A stretch of 25,340 bases of DNA from an uncultured Verrucomicrobiota bacterium (GTDB lineage: Bacteria > Verrucomicrobiota > Kiritimatiellia > CAIQIC01 > Lenti-01): NCBI GenBank assembly GCA_938003985.1, contig CALKWZ010000013.1, forward strand, positions 1-25,340, written 5' to 3'. Below, piece after piece: positions 5,864-13,925 of the stretch; the first letter of the stretch is position 1, and every line of letters starts with the position of its first letter. A model generated the notes under the pieces. The model saw only the letters and a list, made by a program, of their open reading frames with translations. It had not been told where the DNA came from and searched no databases. Position numbers and translations under genes: made by a program.

Positions 5864-6700
5864 TCAGCTCGGCGGGAAGCGCGCGGCGAGGCGGCGGTGC
5901 AGCTTCAGCAGCGGCAGCAGGGCGAGGGCGAGGAGGTTGGCGGGGAAGCGGTGGACGGCGGCGACGCCGAGCAGCGCCTGCAGCGGGATCAGCAGCCGCA
6001 GCAGGCGGCCGATGCGTTCCGGCGGGAATTTCGCGCCGGGCGCGGTTTCGTTGCGCGCGAGGTGCGCGACGGCGGCGACGTAGAGGCCGAGGACAACGGC
6101 GCCGATCCACGGGCCGGGCGCGGCGGGGAGGCCGTCGGTGGCGGCGGCCGCGCCGAGAAGGAGGTTGCCGGCGCGGCAGGCGCCCATGAGCGCGGGGCCG
6201 AGCCACGGCCGGCGCTTGAGGCCGACGTCGTAGAGGATGACGCAGAGGATGAGCGGGAGCGCAACGGGCAGGGCATCGAAGAACGCGGCGAGGAAGGCGG
6301 CGATCCAGAAGAAGACGAGCGCGGCGGCGGCGGCGGCTTCGCGCGAGATCTGGTTGGCGGGCAGGGGCCGGTCGGGGCGTTCGCGGAGATCTTCGGCGTA
6401 GTCGAAGAGATCGTTGAGGACGAGGCCGGCGGCGTAGAGCAGCAGGCCGGCGGGGATCGCGAACAGGAGCTGGGCCCAGTCGCCGCCGCCGGCGGCGGGG
6501 GCGAGGAGGAAGCCGGCGAAGACGTCGCCGGGGACGGTCAGCAGGTTCGGCAGGCGCAGGATCCGCAGCCAGGCGTCGCCGTTGCGCAGGCGCGGCAGCA
6601 CGTCTTCCACCTGGTAGTAGGCTTCGATCGCTTTCTGCCGGAGAACGGCAAAGCGGCTTTCGCGGCCCGGGGGCTCAGCGTTGGTAGGTGGCGGGGTCAA
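5864..6700 (-). CDS. UbiA-family prenyltransferase (EboC-like)
   Basis: This is an integral membrane protein of the UbiA superfamily, which transfers a prenyl group from a prenyl diphosphate to an acceptor. With the start used it has 278 residues. The first Mg-diphosphate motif is NDLFDYAEDLRERPDRP (from Asn96) and the second is YDVGLK (157-162). Seven or more hydrophobic helices follow the LPNLLTVPGD stretch. The acceptor cannot be read from sequence. Its start overlaps the end of the TatD-like gene by 26 bases, and the same pairing (EboB-EboC) occurs in ebo clusters. The start is uncertain: it is a TTG at 6700 without a clear ribosome site, and homology begins only near residue 44. Confidence 0.85.
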   Translation of the reverse strand: MTPPPTNAEPPGRESRFAVLRQKAIEAYYQVEDVLPRLRNGDAWLRILRLPNLLTVPGDVFAGFLLAPAAGGGDWAQLLFAIPAGLLLYAAGLVLNDLFDYAEDLRERPDRPLPANQISREAAAAAALVFFWIAAFLAAFFDALPVALPLILCVILYDVGLKRRPWLGPALMGACRAGNLLLGAAAATDGLPAAPGPWIGAVVLGLYVAAVAHLARNETAPGAKFPPERIGRLLRLLIPLQALLGVAAVHRFPANLLALALLPLLKLHRRLAARFPPS

Positions 6701-7523
6701 CGTAGGGCAAATCCAGTTGCGGCTTGAATTTCGGGGTCTGGGAATAGAACGCGAGCGGATTGTCGTGCATGATCTTGCGGATCTGCGCCTTGGTGAACCC
6801 CTGCTCGGCCATGAACGCGGCGGTCTTCGGCAGCGAACAGGGATCGGACACGCCCCAGTCGGCGGAGGAATTGACGGTGACGCGCTCGAGGCCCCAGCGC
6901 TGGAGAATGTCGACGACGCGGCGCGGGTTGAGCTTGGAGTAGGGATAGACGGTCAGGCCGGCCCAGTAGTCCGTCTTGCGCGTCAGCGGCATCGTTTCTT
7001 CGGTGTTGTGGTCGACGACGACCATGGACGGGTCGCAGTTGAACTCGCGCAGGATGTCGAGGATGCGGGCGGTGCCCTTCTTCTTGCTGATTTCGGGGGT
7101 GTCGTGGGGGGTGTGCACGAGGACGGGCAGGGCGTGGGCCTTGGCCATTTCGAGCTGGCGCTGGAAGACTTCTTCTTCGTTGGGCGTGATGCGGTTGAAG
7201 CCGATTTCGCCGACGGCGACGCAGCGGGGATGCTCGAGGTAGGGGCCGATGCCGGCGAGGGTTTCGCGGGCGAGATCGAGGTCTTCGGCTTCCTTGGGAT
7301 TGACGGAAATGCAGGAGTAGTGGTCCACGCCGTAGCGGAGGGCGCGGGTATGCTCGAATTCCAGGGAAAGCCGGAAGTAGTCGAAGAACGTGCCGGCGAA
7401 CCGGCGGTTGGAGCCCTGCCAGAAGGAGGGTTCGACGACGCAGCGGATGCCGGCGTGGTACATCGCGGTGTAGTCGTCCGTCGTCCGCGACAGCATGTGG
7501 ATATGGGGTTCGATGATGATCAT
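6675..7523 (-). CDS. TatD-family metal-dependent hydrolase (EboB-like)
   Basis: It is a 282-residue TIM-barrel hydrolase of the TatD amidohydrolase class. Metal-ligand candidates are His7 and His9 (EPHIHM), Glu106 (VGEIGFN), His137 (LVHTPHD), His172 (VVDHNTEE) and Asp222 (SSADWGVSD). The opening HIHMLSRTTDDYTAM and the closing SSADWGVSDP and LPKTAAFM match the EboB type more than nuclease-type TatD. Its ATG overlaps the ridA stop as ATGA, and its own end overlaps the UbiA-like gene, so the three are one unit. In cyanobacteria and Bacteroidota the ebo cluster is implicated in moving a metabolite across the inner membrane. The substrate here is unknown. Confidence 0.88.
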   Translation of the reverse strand: MIIIEPHIHMLSRTTDDYTAMYHAGIRCVVEPSFWQGSNRRFAGTFFDYFRLSLEFEHTRALRYGVDHYSCISVNPKEAEDLDLARETLAGIGPYLEHPRCVAVGEIGFNRITPNEEEVFQRQLEMAKAHALPVLVHTPHDTPEISKKKGTARILDILREFNCDPSMVVVDHNTEETMPLTRKTDYWAGLTVYPYSKLNPRRVVDILQRWGLERVTVNSSADWGVSDPCSLPKTAAFMAEQGFTKAQIRKIMHDNPLAFYSQTPKFKPQLDLPYVDPATYQR

Positions 7524-7891
7524 GGCGCGGCGATGGCGGAGATTTCGACGAGGCCGTTCTTGGGCAGGCGCGCGGCTTGGACGACTTCGCGGGCCGGGAA
7601 GGGCGGCGCGAAGGTTTCGGCGTAGAGTTTGTTCACGAGGGCGAAGTCGTCCATGTTCGCGACGTAGATCGTGGCCTTGAGGACGTGCTGCGGGCCGAGC
7701 CCGGCGGCGGCGAGGATGGCGACGAGGTTTTGCAGCGCGCGGCGGGTCTGGGCTTCGACGCCTTCGACCAGCGCGCCGGTGGCGGGCTCGAGGCCGAGCT
7801 GGCCGGAAACGAAAAGCAGTCCGTTTTTCGAAACGGCCTGGGAGTACGGTCCGATGGCGGCGGGGGCTTGGTCGGTCTGGATGACGTTCAT
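7520..7891 (-). CDS. ridA: RidA family 2-iminobutanoate/2-iminopropanoate deaminase
   Basis: RidA hydrolyses reactive enamine/imine intermediates released by PLP enzymes. The protein is 123 residues, typical for the family, which forms trimers. It shows AAIGPYSQAV (10-19), FVSGQLGLEPATG, the substrate-binding Arg in PAREVVQAARLPKNG and the C-terminal Glu in VEISAIA. The ATG at 7891 is preceded by GGAGGA at ideal spacing and is preferred to an in-frame upstream start at 7945. It is the first gene of the ridA-tatD-ubiA unit, and a plausible promoter lies at 7916-7945. Confidence 0.95.
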   Translation of the reverse strand: MNVIQTDQAPAAIGPYSQAVSKNGLLFVSGQLGLEPATGALVEGVEAQTRRALQNLVAILAAAGLGPQHVLKATIYVANMDDFALVNKLYAETFAPPFPAREVVQAARLPKNGLVEISAIAAP

Positions 7892-7915
7892 GGCATTCCT
7901 CCGGAAAACGGGGCC

Positions 7916-7945
7916 ATCATAGACCCCGCGCGGGGGGCGGAACAA
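7916..7945 (-). promoter_or_regulatory. Candidate promoter of the ridA-tatD-ubiA unit
   Basis: TATGAT (7916-7921) as -10 lies 18 bases from TTGTTC (7940-7945) as -35. Transcription would start about 20 bases before the GGAGGA ribosome site of ridA. The -10 matches five of six consensus bases, the -35 only three. Confidence 0.4.
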
Positions 7946-7975
7946 GCGCGATTGCGGGGAGAGCCGGACCGGCCG

Positions 7976-8545
7976 TCAGCGCCGGCCGGCTTGGGGACGG
8001 TCGGCGAGGTAAGTTCGGATGGGCTGGCCGTCGACGTAGAGGTCTTCCAGCACGGCAAAGCCTTTTTCGATGCGGACCTGGACGTAGGCGTTGCGGTTGC
8101 TGCGGACGCTGTTTTGCCGATAGACCCCTTCCGCCGCGGGCGCTTCGTTTTCGTCCATGTAGAACCGGTCGAAAGGCAGGCGGAGATGCACCTGGTTGCC
8201 GCCGACGTAGCGGATTTTCGTGGTCAGGTAGGGCGCCGCGTCGGGCCGGTCGCGCCGCAGCTCCGCGAGCTTCGCGAAGCCTTCGGCGTCCTCTTCGAGC
8301 CGGACGTGGACGGTCTGGCCGCGCGCGAATTCGTGGCCGGGGGGCGCCGCGACGGAATTCCCGTCGAAGCCGAGCGCGACGTAGCGGCCGCGGAAGGCGT
8401 CGTAGGGATCGACGGGGGCGGTGCGGAACTTGAAGGCCTGGCCGCGGGCGAGCACGCGCTCGCGCTTGAGGATCATGGAGGCGGGCACGGCGAGCTGGGC
8501 GACGAGCGCCAATCCGAAGAGGCCGAGCAAAAGCCGGGTTTTCAT
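7976..8545 (-). CDS. GDYXXLXY domain protein
   Basis: The 189-residue protein has an N-terminal hydrophobic segment (about 5-24, an uncleaved anchor or signal), then a mostly extracytoplasmic domain. The motif region reads PVDPYDAFRGRYVALGFDG, matching the GDYXXLXY family, whose core is normally RGDYVxLxY. Here the GD is GR and the final Tyr is Phe. Function of the family is unknown. Its ATG overlaps the stop of the DUF2157 gene as ATGA, a pairing seen widely for these two families, so they probably act together at the membrane. Confidence 0.85.
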   Translation of the reverse strand: MKTRLLLGLFGLALVAQLAVPASMILKRERVLARGQAFKFRTAPVDPYDAFRGRYVALGFDGNSVAAPPGHEFARGQTVHVRLEEDAEGFAKLAELRRDRPDAAPYLTTKIRYVGGNQVHLRLPFDRFYMDENEAPAAEGVYRQNSVRSNRNAYVQVRIEKGFAVLEDLYVDGQPIRTYLADRPQAGRR

Positions 8546-9855
8546 TGCGCCGCTCCTTTCTTCCGGGCGAGGACGAGATTGACGACGAGGAAGGCGAGGC
8601 CGAGCAGGACGAACACGACGCCGCGGAAGACGAAGCCGAGATCCTCGTCGAAGAATCGCAACAGAATCAGCGCGAAGACCACGACCAGGCCGAGGTTGAC
8701 GGTCCCGCTGCGCCGCGCGCGGAAGCCTTGGACCAGCAGGCCGAGGCCCACGACGAAGACGTAGAGGTTGAAGAGCGCGATGGCGGCGCTTTCCCCGCGG
8801 GGCCGGGCCGCCAGCGCGTAGCCCAGGACCGCGAGGATCGGCAGCGCGCCGATGAACAAGGCGTGGGTCTTGCCGCGCCGCACGCTGCCGACGAGCAGGA
8901 CGACGGCCGTCACCGGCAGGAGCGCGGCGAGGGCGTAGTCCAAGGTGGCGGCGAACCCGTGGTAGGCCGCGCCGTGCCGCAGGTAGTGCCAGCCGATCTC
9001 CTGCCACGGCCATTCGTAGGTGAGCAGGAAGGCCAGCGCGATTCCGCCGACCGCGCCGAAGGTCTGGAAGGGTTTTTGCCAGATCGACGGCGCCTCGCCG
9101 AACCAGAACTCGCCGGCCAGATAGAGGACCGCGAAGAGCGCGCCGTAGACGATGATCCAGAGCCCCGGCAGGATTTTTTCCAGCGTGATGCCGAGGGCGA
9201 CGGACAGGGCGACGGCGAGGCCCCAGAACAGCAGGGCGGGGCGGGCGGCGTAGGGATTGCCGCGCGCCGCGGAAACGACGTGCGGCAGGATCAGCGCCGC
9301 CAGCGGCCAGAACGGCAGCGCCTGGCCGCCGTTGCTTTGGACGTCGCCGGCCCAGAACGTGAGGCCGGCCAGGTAGACGAGCGCGGGGCCGGTGGCGTTC
9401 AGGAGATAGACGATCGGCAGCGCCAGCAGCATCCAGGTCAGCGCGAAGCGGCCGGCGTCGCCGGGGATATGGTAGGTCTGCGCGACGAGCGCGATGGCCG
9501 CGCCGACGGCGAGCGTCCAGAACAGGCCGAGGCCTTCGCGCCAGGCCGCGGATTCCTTGCCCGCGCGGAAGACCCACAGCGCCAGCAACTGCGCGGCGAC
9601 CAGCGGCGCGAAGGCCAGCGCGGTGCGCGCGGCGCGGGAGAGATCGGCCCAGTTGTGGGCCAGGAGGAGAATGATGCCGAGGCCGACGAGCGTGCCGCCG
9701 AGAATGCCGAACACCGTCAGCGCCCAGTTGCGGCTCTTGCCCGCGCCCGTTTCGTAGTGCCGGCGCAGGCGCTCGGCGGTGGCGCCGTCGATGACCCCGT
9801 TTTCCAGCAGCGTCGGCAATTCGCCCAACATCCAGCGGCTCTGTTTTTGCGACAT
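8542..9855 (-). CDS. DUF2157 domain integral membrane protein
   Basis: The protein has 437 residues: a cytoplasmic N-terminus (1-40, LGELPTLLENGVIDGATAERLRRHYE, typical of DUF2157) followed by about twelve hydrophobic helices. The stretch GILGGTLVGLGIILLLAHNWADLSR starting the membrane part is the family signature. No enzyme motif is visible and the family function is unknown. The ATG at 9855 has GAGGT five bases upstream. It is coupled to the GDYXXLXY gene by a four-base overlap. Confidence 0.87.
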   Translation of the reverse strand: MSQKQSRWMLGELPTLLENGVIDGATAERLRRHYETGAGKSRNWALTVFGILGGTLVGLGIILLLAHNWADLSRAARTALAFAPLVAAQLLALWVFRAGKESAAWREGLGLFWTLAVGAAIALVAQTYHIPGDAGRFALTWMLLALPIVYLLNATGPALVYLAGLTFWAGDVQSNGGQALPFWPLAALILPHVVSAARGNPYAARPALLFWGLAVALSVALGITLEKILPGLWIIVYGALFAVLYLAGEFWFGEAPSIWQKPFQTFGAVGGIALAFLLTYEWPWQEIGWHYLRHGAAYHGFAATLDYALAALLPVTAVVLLVGSVRRGKTHALFIGALPILAVLGYALAARPRGESAAIALFNLYVFVVGLGLLVQGFRARRSGTVNLGLVVVFALILLRFFDEDLGFVFRGVVFVLLGLAFLVVNLVLARKKGAAQ

Positions 9856-9882
9856 CGGTGACCTCGCGCTTTCAGCAAACGT

Positions 9883-10647
9883 TTATACGATGTTTCGGGG
9901 GCCGACGCAAGCGCGGAACCGGGCCTGGATCGAAGCCACGGGCGCGCGCGGATCGAGCATGCGGCGGTTTTGGACGAGTCCCGCGACCGGGGCGACGGTC
10001 CAGGGGCGGCCCAGCAGATCGTTCAGGCCGGAAGCGATTTCGAAAAAGTTCAAACCGGGATTGCCGTCGAGATGGTACAGCCCCGGCGGCCGGCGTTTCG
10101 CGATCCGCACGAGAGCGGCCGCGGTGTCGGACAGGAACGAGCAGCCGGGAAACCAGCGAACGCTGGCGTCGATGCGGCCCTGCTCGCGGAAAGTCCGGTC
10201 GAGATGATCGACCATCTGGTTGCCGCCGGGCCGGTCGCCGATCTGCCAGCCGATGCGCACGACGTGCGCGCGGGGATGGGCGGCGAGCACGCGGCGCTCG
10301 CACTCGAACTTGTAGCGGCCGTAATCGTCGTCCGGCACCGGGAGGTCCGCCGGCGCGAACGGGCCGGTCTGGGCGGAACCGTAGACCGAGACGGAACCGA
10401 CGTAGAGGAACGGGACGTTCATTTCCGCGCAGGTCCGCGCGGCCCACTCGGCCCAGTCGGGGCTGCCCAGGGCCAGATGGCAGAACAGATCGGGTCGTTC
10501 GGCGCGGATGAAGAACCGCACGGCCTCCGGATTGTCGATGGGGTGGAGGTCCCGATCCCATGGCACGACGGAAACGCCCTCGGCCCGCAACGCCTGCGCG
10601 AAGACGGGCGCCACCGTGCCGCGCATGCCGGTGACGAGGGCTTTCAT
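9883..10647 (-). CDS. NAD(P)-dependent SDR, sugar-nucleotide reductase/epimerase type
   Basis: A 254-residue extended-type short-chain dehydrogenase. The N-terminal VTGMRGTVAPVFAQAL is a degenerate TGxxGxxG coenzyme loop. VGSVSVYG supplies the Ser and YGRYK the catalytic Tyr and Lys. The overall layout resembles RmlD-like NDP-sugar reductases, but the protein is shorter than the RmlD at 18309-19184. Substrate cannot be assigned. The last codon is 27 bases from the DUF2157 start. The ribosome site is weak. Confidence 0.8.
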   Translation of the reverse strand: MKALVTGMRGTVAPVFAQALRAEGVSVVPWDRDLHPIDNPEAVRFFIRAERPDLFCHLALGSPDWAEWAARTCAEMNVPFLYVGSVSVYGSAQTGPFAPADLPVPDDDYGRYKFECERRVLAAHPRAHVVRIGWQIGDRPGGNQMVDHLDRTFREQGRIDASVRWFPGCSFLSDTAAALVRIAKRRPPGLYHLDGNPGLNFFEIASGLNDLLGRPWTVAPVAGLVQNRRMLDPRAPVASIQARFRACVGPRNIV

Positions 10648-10669
10648 GGCCGGGCCGGGCGCTCCGTTC

Positions 10670-10933
10670 CTACCGGAGATCGGTCCGGAACGCGTCCTGG
10701 ACGATGCCGGCGGCGAGGCCGCCCAGCAGCGCGCCGCCGCCGAGGCACCGGAGGCAGACGGCGGCGGACTTGTCGGCGGAAAAAAGGACGGCCCAGAACG
10801 CGAGGCCGAGCGCGGCGCCCAGGATCGCGCCGAAGAAAAACTGCACGCCGAACGCGCGGAGGCGGGCTTGGCGTTTCGGGCGGTTCCGGATGGGCCGCGG
10901 CAGGCGCGGCCAGTTCGGGGCGGTGAACGGCAT
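10670..10933 (-). CDS. Small membrane protein, unknown function
   Basis: An 87-residue protein: a basic, Pro/Arg-rich N-terminus (1-27), then two hydrophobic segments (about 29-51 and 63-79). The second is glycine-rich (GGGALLGGLAAG) and preceded by CLRC (60-63). The positive N-terminus suggests it stays inside the cell. I do not recognise a family. It lies between the BLUF and SDR genes on the same strand, 22-23 bases from each. No clear ribosome site precedes the ATG at 10933, so the start is tentative. Confidence 0.65.
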   Translation of the reverse strand: MPFTAPNWPRLPRPIRNRPKRQARLRAFGVQFFFGAILGAALGLAFWAVLFSADKSAAVCLRCLGGGALLGGLAAGIVQDAFRTDLR

Positions 10934-10956
10934 GGGCGGGCGGCTGGGGCGTTGGT

Positions 10957-11406
10957 TCAGCCGCGGCCGGCGTGCCGCTGCTTGGCGAGGTAGTGCGCGC
11001 GCAGCTCGGTGATGGCCAGGAGGAACACCCGCGCCTGCACGGGGCCCATGGTGAAGGGATCGAAGACGCGGTGCGTGCTGTACTTGTGCAGCAGCGCCTG
11101 GGCGATTTCGTCCGTGCGGACGTAGGCCATGGACCAGTTCTCGAATTCGCGGAAGGGAACCTTCACGTATTCGAGCAGGGAGACGTCGGCGTGGCGGGGA
11201 TCGCGGACGATGCGGTTGTAGAGCTCGTTGACGGCCTCGGGCGGGCCTTCGAGGATCTGGAGGAAGCCGCGCGGAGAGGAACACAGCGCGCCGGTGACGC
11301 CCAGTTTCCGGTTGTTGCGGCGGGAAACGTCCGCGATCTTTTCGACGGCGGCGTGGTCCAGTTTCTTTTTCAGGCGGCTCGCGTAGATCAAGCGCACGAT
11401 GTTCAT
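10957..11406 (-). CDS. BLUF-domain blue-light photoreceptor
   Basis: A stand-alone BLUF protein of 149 residues. BLUF domains bind FAD and respond to blue light by rearranging hydrogen bonds around the flavin. The photocycle residues are all present: Tyr8 (RLIYAS), Asn32 (NRKLGVTGAL), Gln50 (FLQILEGP) and the Trp91/Met93 pair (NWSMAYV). Residues after about 95 form helices typical of short BLUF proteins and carry no recognisable output enzyme, so it probably signals by protein contact. The ATG at 11406 has AGGAG at good spacing and a promoter candidate at 11429-11456. No EAL, GGDEF or cyclase gene is nearby. Confidence 0.94.
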   Translation of the reverse strand: MNIVRLIYASRLKKKLDHAAVEKIADVSRRNNRKLGVTGALCSSPRGFLQILEGPPEAVNELYNRIVRDPRHADVSLLEYVKVPFREFENWSMAYVRTDEIAQALLHKYSTHRVFDPFTMGPVQARVFLLAITELRAHYLAKQRHAGRG

Positions 11407-11428
11407 GGGGGCTCCTGTTTGTCCGTCT

Positions 11429-11456
11429 AGTCTACCGCAGAACGGGGAAATGGCAA
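11429..11456 (-). promoter_or_regulatory. Candidate promoter of the BLUF gene
   Basis: TTGCCA (11451-11456, five of six consensus bases) and TAGACT (11429-11434, four of six) are spaced by 16 bases, placing the start of transcription about 15-20 bases before the BLUF ATG. Confidence 0.4.
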
Positions 11457-11474
11457 ATCGCGGACCGGGCGGCG

Positions 11475-12071
11475 CTAGAGCCGGCGGCCGAGGGCGCGGG
11501 CCTTGTCGGCGTAGGGTTCGACGCCGCGGGTCAGGACGGCGCCGGCGTAGAGCGAACCGACGACCTTCGCGCCGAGGCAGGAGTCGCACCAGGATTTGAG
11601 GAGCTTGGTCGCGTCGTCGCAGAACCAGCGCAGCCAGGGCGGAACGGTGCCGGCGGAGATGACCAGGACGGCGCGGCGGGGCTTGGCGGTGCGCGGAACG
11701 GGGCAGCCTTCGATGGGGCGGTGGCCGGGCTTGGCGAGGGTCCAGCAGGCGCGCTCGAGAAACGTTTTCAGGACGGCCGTGACCGTGCCGACGTTGATGG
11801 GCGTACCGACGACGAGCGCGTCGGCCGCGACCAGCTTGGCCAGCAGTTCGTCCATGTCGTCGTGGAGGATGCAGGCGGCGATGGGCTTGGCGGGGTCGTC
11901 CAGTTTGCAGGCCATGCAGTTCCGGCAGTACTCGACGTGCCGGTCGGCCAGATGGATTTTGTCGACGACGGCGTCGGGATGGTTTTGGCGGACGCCCTCG
12001 AGCACGCGGTCCACGAGGGTGTCGATGGCGTGGTGCTTGCGGTAGCTGCCGACGAGGGCGAGGACGTTCAT
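11475..12071 (-). CDS. Flavodoxin-fold NAD(P)H-dependent oxidoreductase, possible iron-sulfur flavoprotein
   Basis: A 198-residue flavoprotein of the NADPH-dependent FMN reductase type. The N-terminal LVGSYRKHHAIDTLVDRVL is the FMN phosphate-binding loop, and GTPINVGTVTAVLKTFLER is the second flavin contact. A cysteine cluster, Cys49, Cys52, Cys55 and Cys67 (YCRNCMACK...AACI), resembles the compact 4Fe-4S site of Isf-type flavoproteins; whether a cluster is bound is inference. The redox partner is unknown. Its ATG overlaps the stop of the methyltransferase gene as ATGA, with GGAG eight bases upstream. Confidence 0.85.
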   Translation of the reverse strand: MNVLALVGSYRKHHAIDTLVDRVLEGVRQNHPDAVVDKIHLADRHVEYCRNCMACKLDDPAKPIAACILHDDMDELLAKLVAADALVVGTPINVGTVTAVLKTFLERACWTLAKPGHRPIEGCPVPRTAKPRRAVLVISAGTVPPWLRWFCDDATKLLKSWCDSCLGAKVVGSLYAGAVLTRGVEPYADKARALGRRL

Positions 12072-12847
12072 GGCGTTTCTCCGGATGGACTGGATTCAGG
12101 CTTGAGGCCGACGAAGAGGGGGAAATCGACGTCGTCCTGGCGATAGGTTTCCTCGGCGACGTCGAAACCGGCGGCGGCGAGGGCTTGGTGCCAGAAGGAA
12201 CGGGGAAAGAGGCCGAGGTCGAAGCGGTCGGTTTCGATGCGCAGGCGGCCGCGCTCGCGGATCAGATAGATCAGCGCGGTTTCGTAGCGTTCGTCGGCCG
12301 GATCGGGATCGTACTGGTTTTGGATGAAGGTCACGTCCAGTTCCGGCGGGCAGGAACCGGGAAAGGCGGAAGCGGCTTCGGTGCGGTTCTGCTGGAAGGT
12401 CTCGGCGACGGCATCGGCGGCGACGGCCAGCACGCCGCCGGGAGCCAGATGGCGGAAGGCCGTTTGGAAAGCGGCGGCGAGCTCGGCGCGGGTCGTCAGG
12501 TGGGAAACGCCGTCGTCGATCAAAACGGCGTCGAAGGTGCGGCCGAGGTCGAAGGACCGCATGTCGCCCTGGACGAATTCGCATTCGGGGTTGAGTTTCC
12601 GGGCGAGCGCGAGCATGGCGGGGCTGAGATCGAGGCCGACGCAGCGGAAAGACCGCTTGAGGGTGAAGAGGTTTTTGCCGCCGCCGCAGGCGACGTCGAG
12701 GAGGGTTGCGACGGGCCGGCGCGCGCGCTGCCGGAGGCGCTCGGCGACGTGGCGGGCGAAGCTTGCGTATTCGCCGGCCGGATCGCCCCACGTCGGCCAC
12801 AACCAGGCCAGATCGGAATAGAGGCGAGGCGGCTTCTCGGCGGTCAT
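12068..12847 (-). CDS. Class I SAM-dependent methyltransferase
   Basis: A 259-residue cytoplasmic methyltransferase of the Methyltransf_25/11 type. Motif I is LLDVACGGGKNL, followed by the acidic ribose-binding GLDLSPAML and the adenine-pocket stretch FVQGDMRSFDL. Motif IV is FDAVLIDDGVSHL. The C-terminal half (FIQNQYDPDPADERYETALIYL onward) resembles small-molecule methyltransferases, but the substrate cannot be named. It is the first gene of a two-gene unit with the flavoprotein. Confidence 0.88.
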   Translation of the reverse strand: MTAEKPPRLYSDLAWLWPTWGDPAGEYASFARHVAERLRQRARRPVATLLDVACGGGKNLFTLKRSFRCVGLDLSPAMLALARKLNPECEFVQGDMRSFDLGRTFDAVLIDDGVSHLTTRAELAAAFQTAFRHLAPGGVLAVAADAVAETFQQNRTEAASAFPGSCPPELDVTFIQNQYDPDPADERYETALIYLIRERGRLRIETDRFDLGLFPRSFWHQALAAAGFDVAEETYRQDDVDFPLFVGLKPESSPSGETP

Positions 12848-12926
12848 GGCGCAATCTCCGGTGGTTGTCCGGAGCCTACCGCAAACGAGCGCCGCCGTCA
12901 GGCGGAAAAACGCGCGGGGGGGGCGG

Positions 12927-13478
12927 CTACGGCGCCGGCGGGCGGAGGCGGCGGGACGATGGCCGGGGCGGCGCGGCCGCCGCCAGGGTTTTCTTGGCCT
13001 GCTTCAGCGCGTCGTCGAGCGCGGCGCCCCGGGCATAAGGGACGTAAAGCAGGACCTGGTCCAGATCGGCGTCCATCACGATGGTCTTGGGGATGGTCTG
13101 GCCGCCTTCCGGAGCGCGGAGCGCCTCGGCGACGCGCGGCGGATAGCCGGTGAAGTTCTGGCGGGAATCGACGTAGACCAGCACGCATCTCATCTTCAAT
13201 TCGTCGATCATCTGGACGCTGGCCCGGACGCACAGTCCGCAGCCGGTGCGCTCATCCGAGTAGAGAAACGCGATGGGCTTGTCCTTTTCCCGGGCGCGGG
13301 CCTGGGCTTGGGCCAGTTCGTCCATGCGGAACACCGTGCCCGGAACGCGGAACCCGTCGGCGGCAACGGCCGCGCCGGCCAGGCCCAGCAGCAGCAACAA
13401 GGCGAAGCCCCCCCACTTTCCTTGCGGCATGACGTTCCGGGGTTCGCAACGGACGGAATGAAGCGAAACATCCGGCAT
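12927..13478 (-). CDS. Exported thioredoxin-like protein
   Basis: The 183-residue frame has an N-terminal hydrophobic segment (about 24-39, GFALLLLLGLAGAAVA, with a likely signal cut after AVA). A thioredoxin-fold domain follows with Cys80 and Cys83 in TGCGLCVRAS. The cis-Pro region is TIPKTIVMDADL. The CGLC centre suggests a disulfide exchange role outside the cytoplasm; a third Cys (98) is present. The C-terminus is a Pro/Arg-rich tail. Two starts are possible: ATG at 13478, just after the GNAT stop with GGAG at correct distance, or ATG at 13430, which gives a more normal signal peptide length but a weaker ribosome site. Confidence 0.8.
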   Translation of the reverse strand: MPDVSLHSVRCEPRNVMPQGKWGGFALLLLLGLAGAAVAADGFRVPGTVFRMDELAQAQARAREKDKPIAFLYSDERTGCGLCVRASVQMIDELKMRCVLVYVDSRQNFTGYPPRVAEALRAPEGGQTIPKTIVMDADLDQVLLYVPYARGAALDDALKQAKKTLAAAAPPRPSSRRLRPPAP

Positions 13479-13482
13479 GGGA

Positions 13483-13905
13483 TTACTCCGTGAAGCCCTT
13501 GCGGGCCATGACGTCGGGATGTTGGAAACGGGCCATGCCGGTGTTCATCCGGCGCAGGCCGAGCTTGCGGTAGAAGTCCTCCTTGCCGGGCGAGGCGTAG
13601 AGGATCACGTTGCAGCCGGGCAGCCGGTCCAGGATGGCGCGCATGATTTGGGCGCCGATGCCTTGTTGTTGGAATTCCGGCACGACGGCCATTTCGTAGA
13701 CGGCGGCCTGGTAGGCGCCGTCGGAGATCGCCCGGCCGAAACCGACGGGCTGGCCGTCGACGTAGGCGAAGACGACGACCGCGCTGGCCGCGAACGCCCG
13801 TTGCAGCAGCTCCGGCGGCCGCGACGCCATGCCCACGCGCCGGAGGGTTGCGGACACGAACGTCCAATCCACGCCGGCGCAGTCGAATTTCAGTTCAAGA
13901 TTCAT
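13483..13905 (-). CDS. GNAT family N-acetyltransferase
   Basis: A 140-residue acetyltransferase. The acetyl-CoA loop VVPEFQQQGIGAQIMRAIL is the GNAT motif A (QxxGxG), preceded by YEMAVVP, and followed by NVILYASPGKEDFYRKLGL, the usual C-terminal part. It is small and single-domain; the acceptor amine is unknown. The stop lies four bases from the start of the thioredoxin-like gene and contributes to its ribosome site, so the two are probably co-translated. No clear ribosome site precedes the ATG at 13905. Confidence 0.88.
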   Translation of the reverse strand: MNLELKFDCAGVDWTFVSATLRRVGMASRPPELLQRAFAASAVVVFAYVDGQPVGFGRAISDGAYQAAVYEMAVVPEFQQQGIGAQIMRAILDRLPGCNVILYASPGKEDFYRKLGLRRMNTGMARFQHPDVMARKGFTE

Positions 13906-13925
13906 GAGGGCAGGAATACGAGTGA

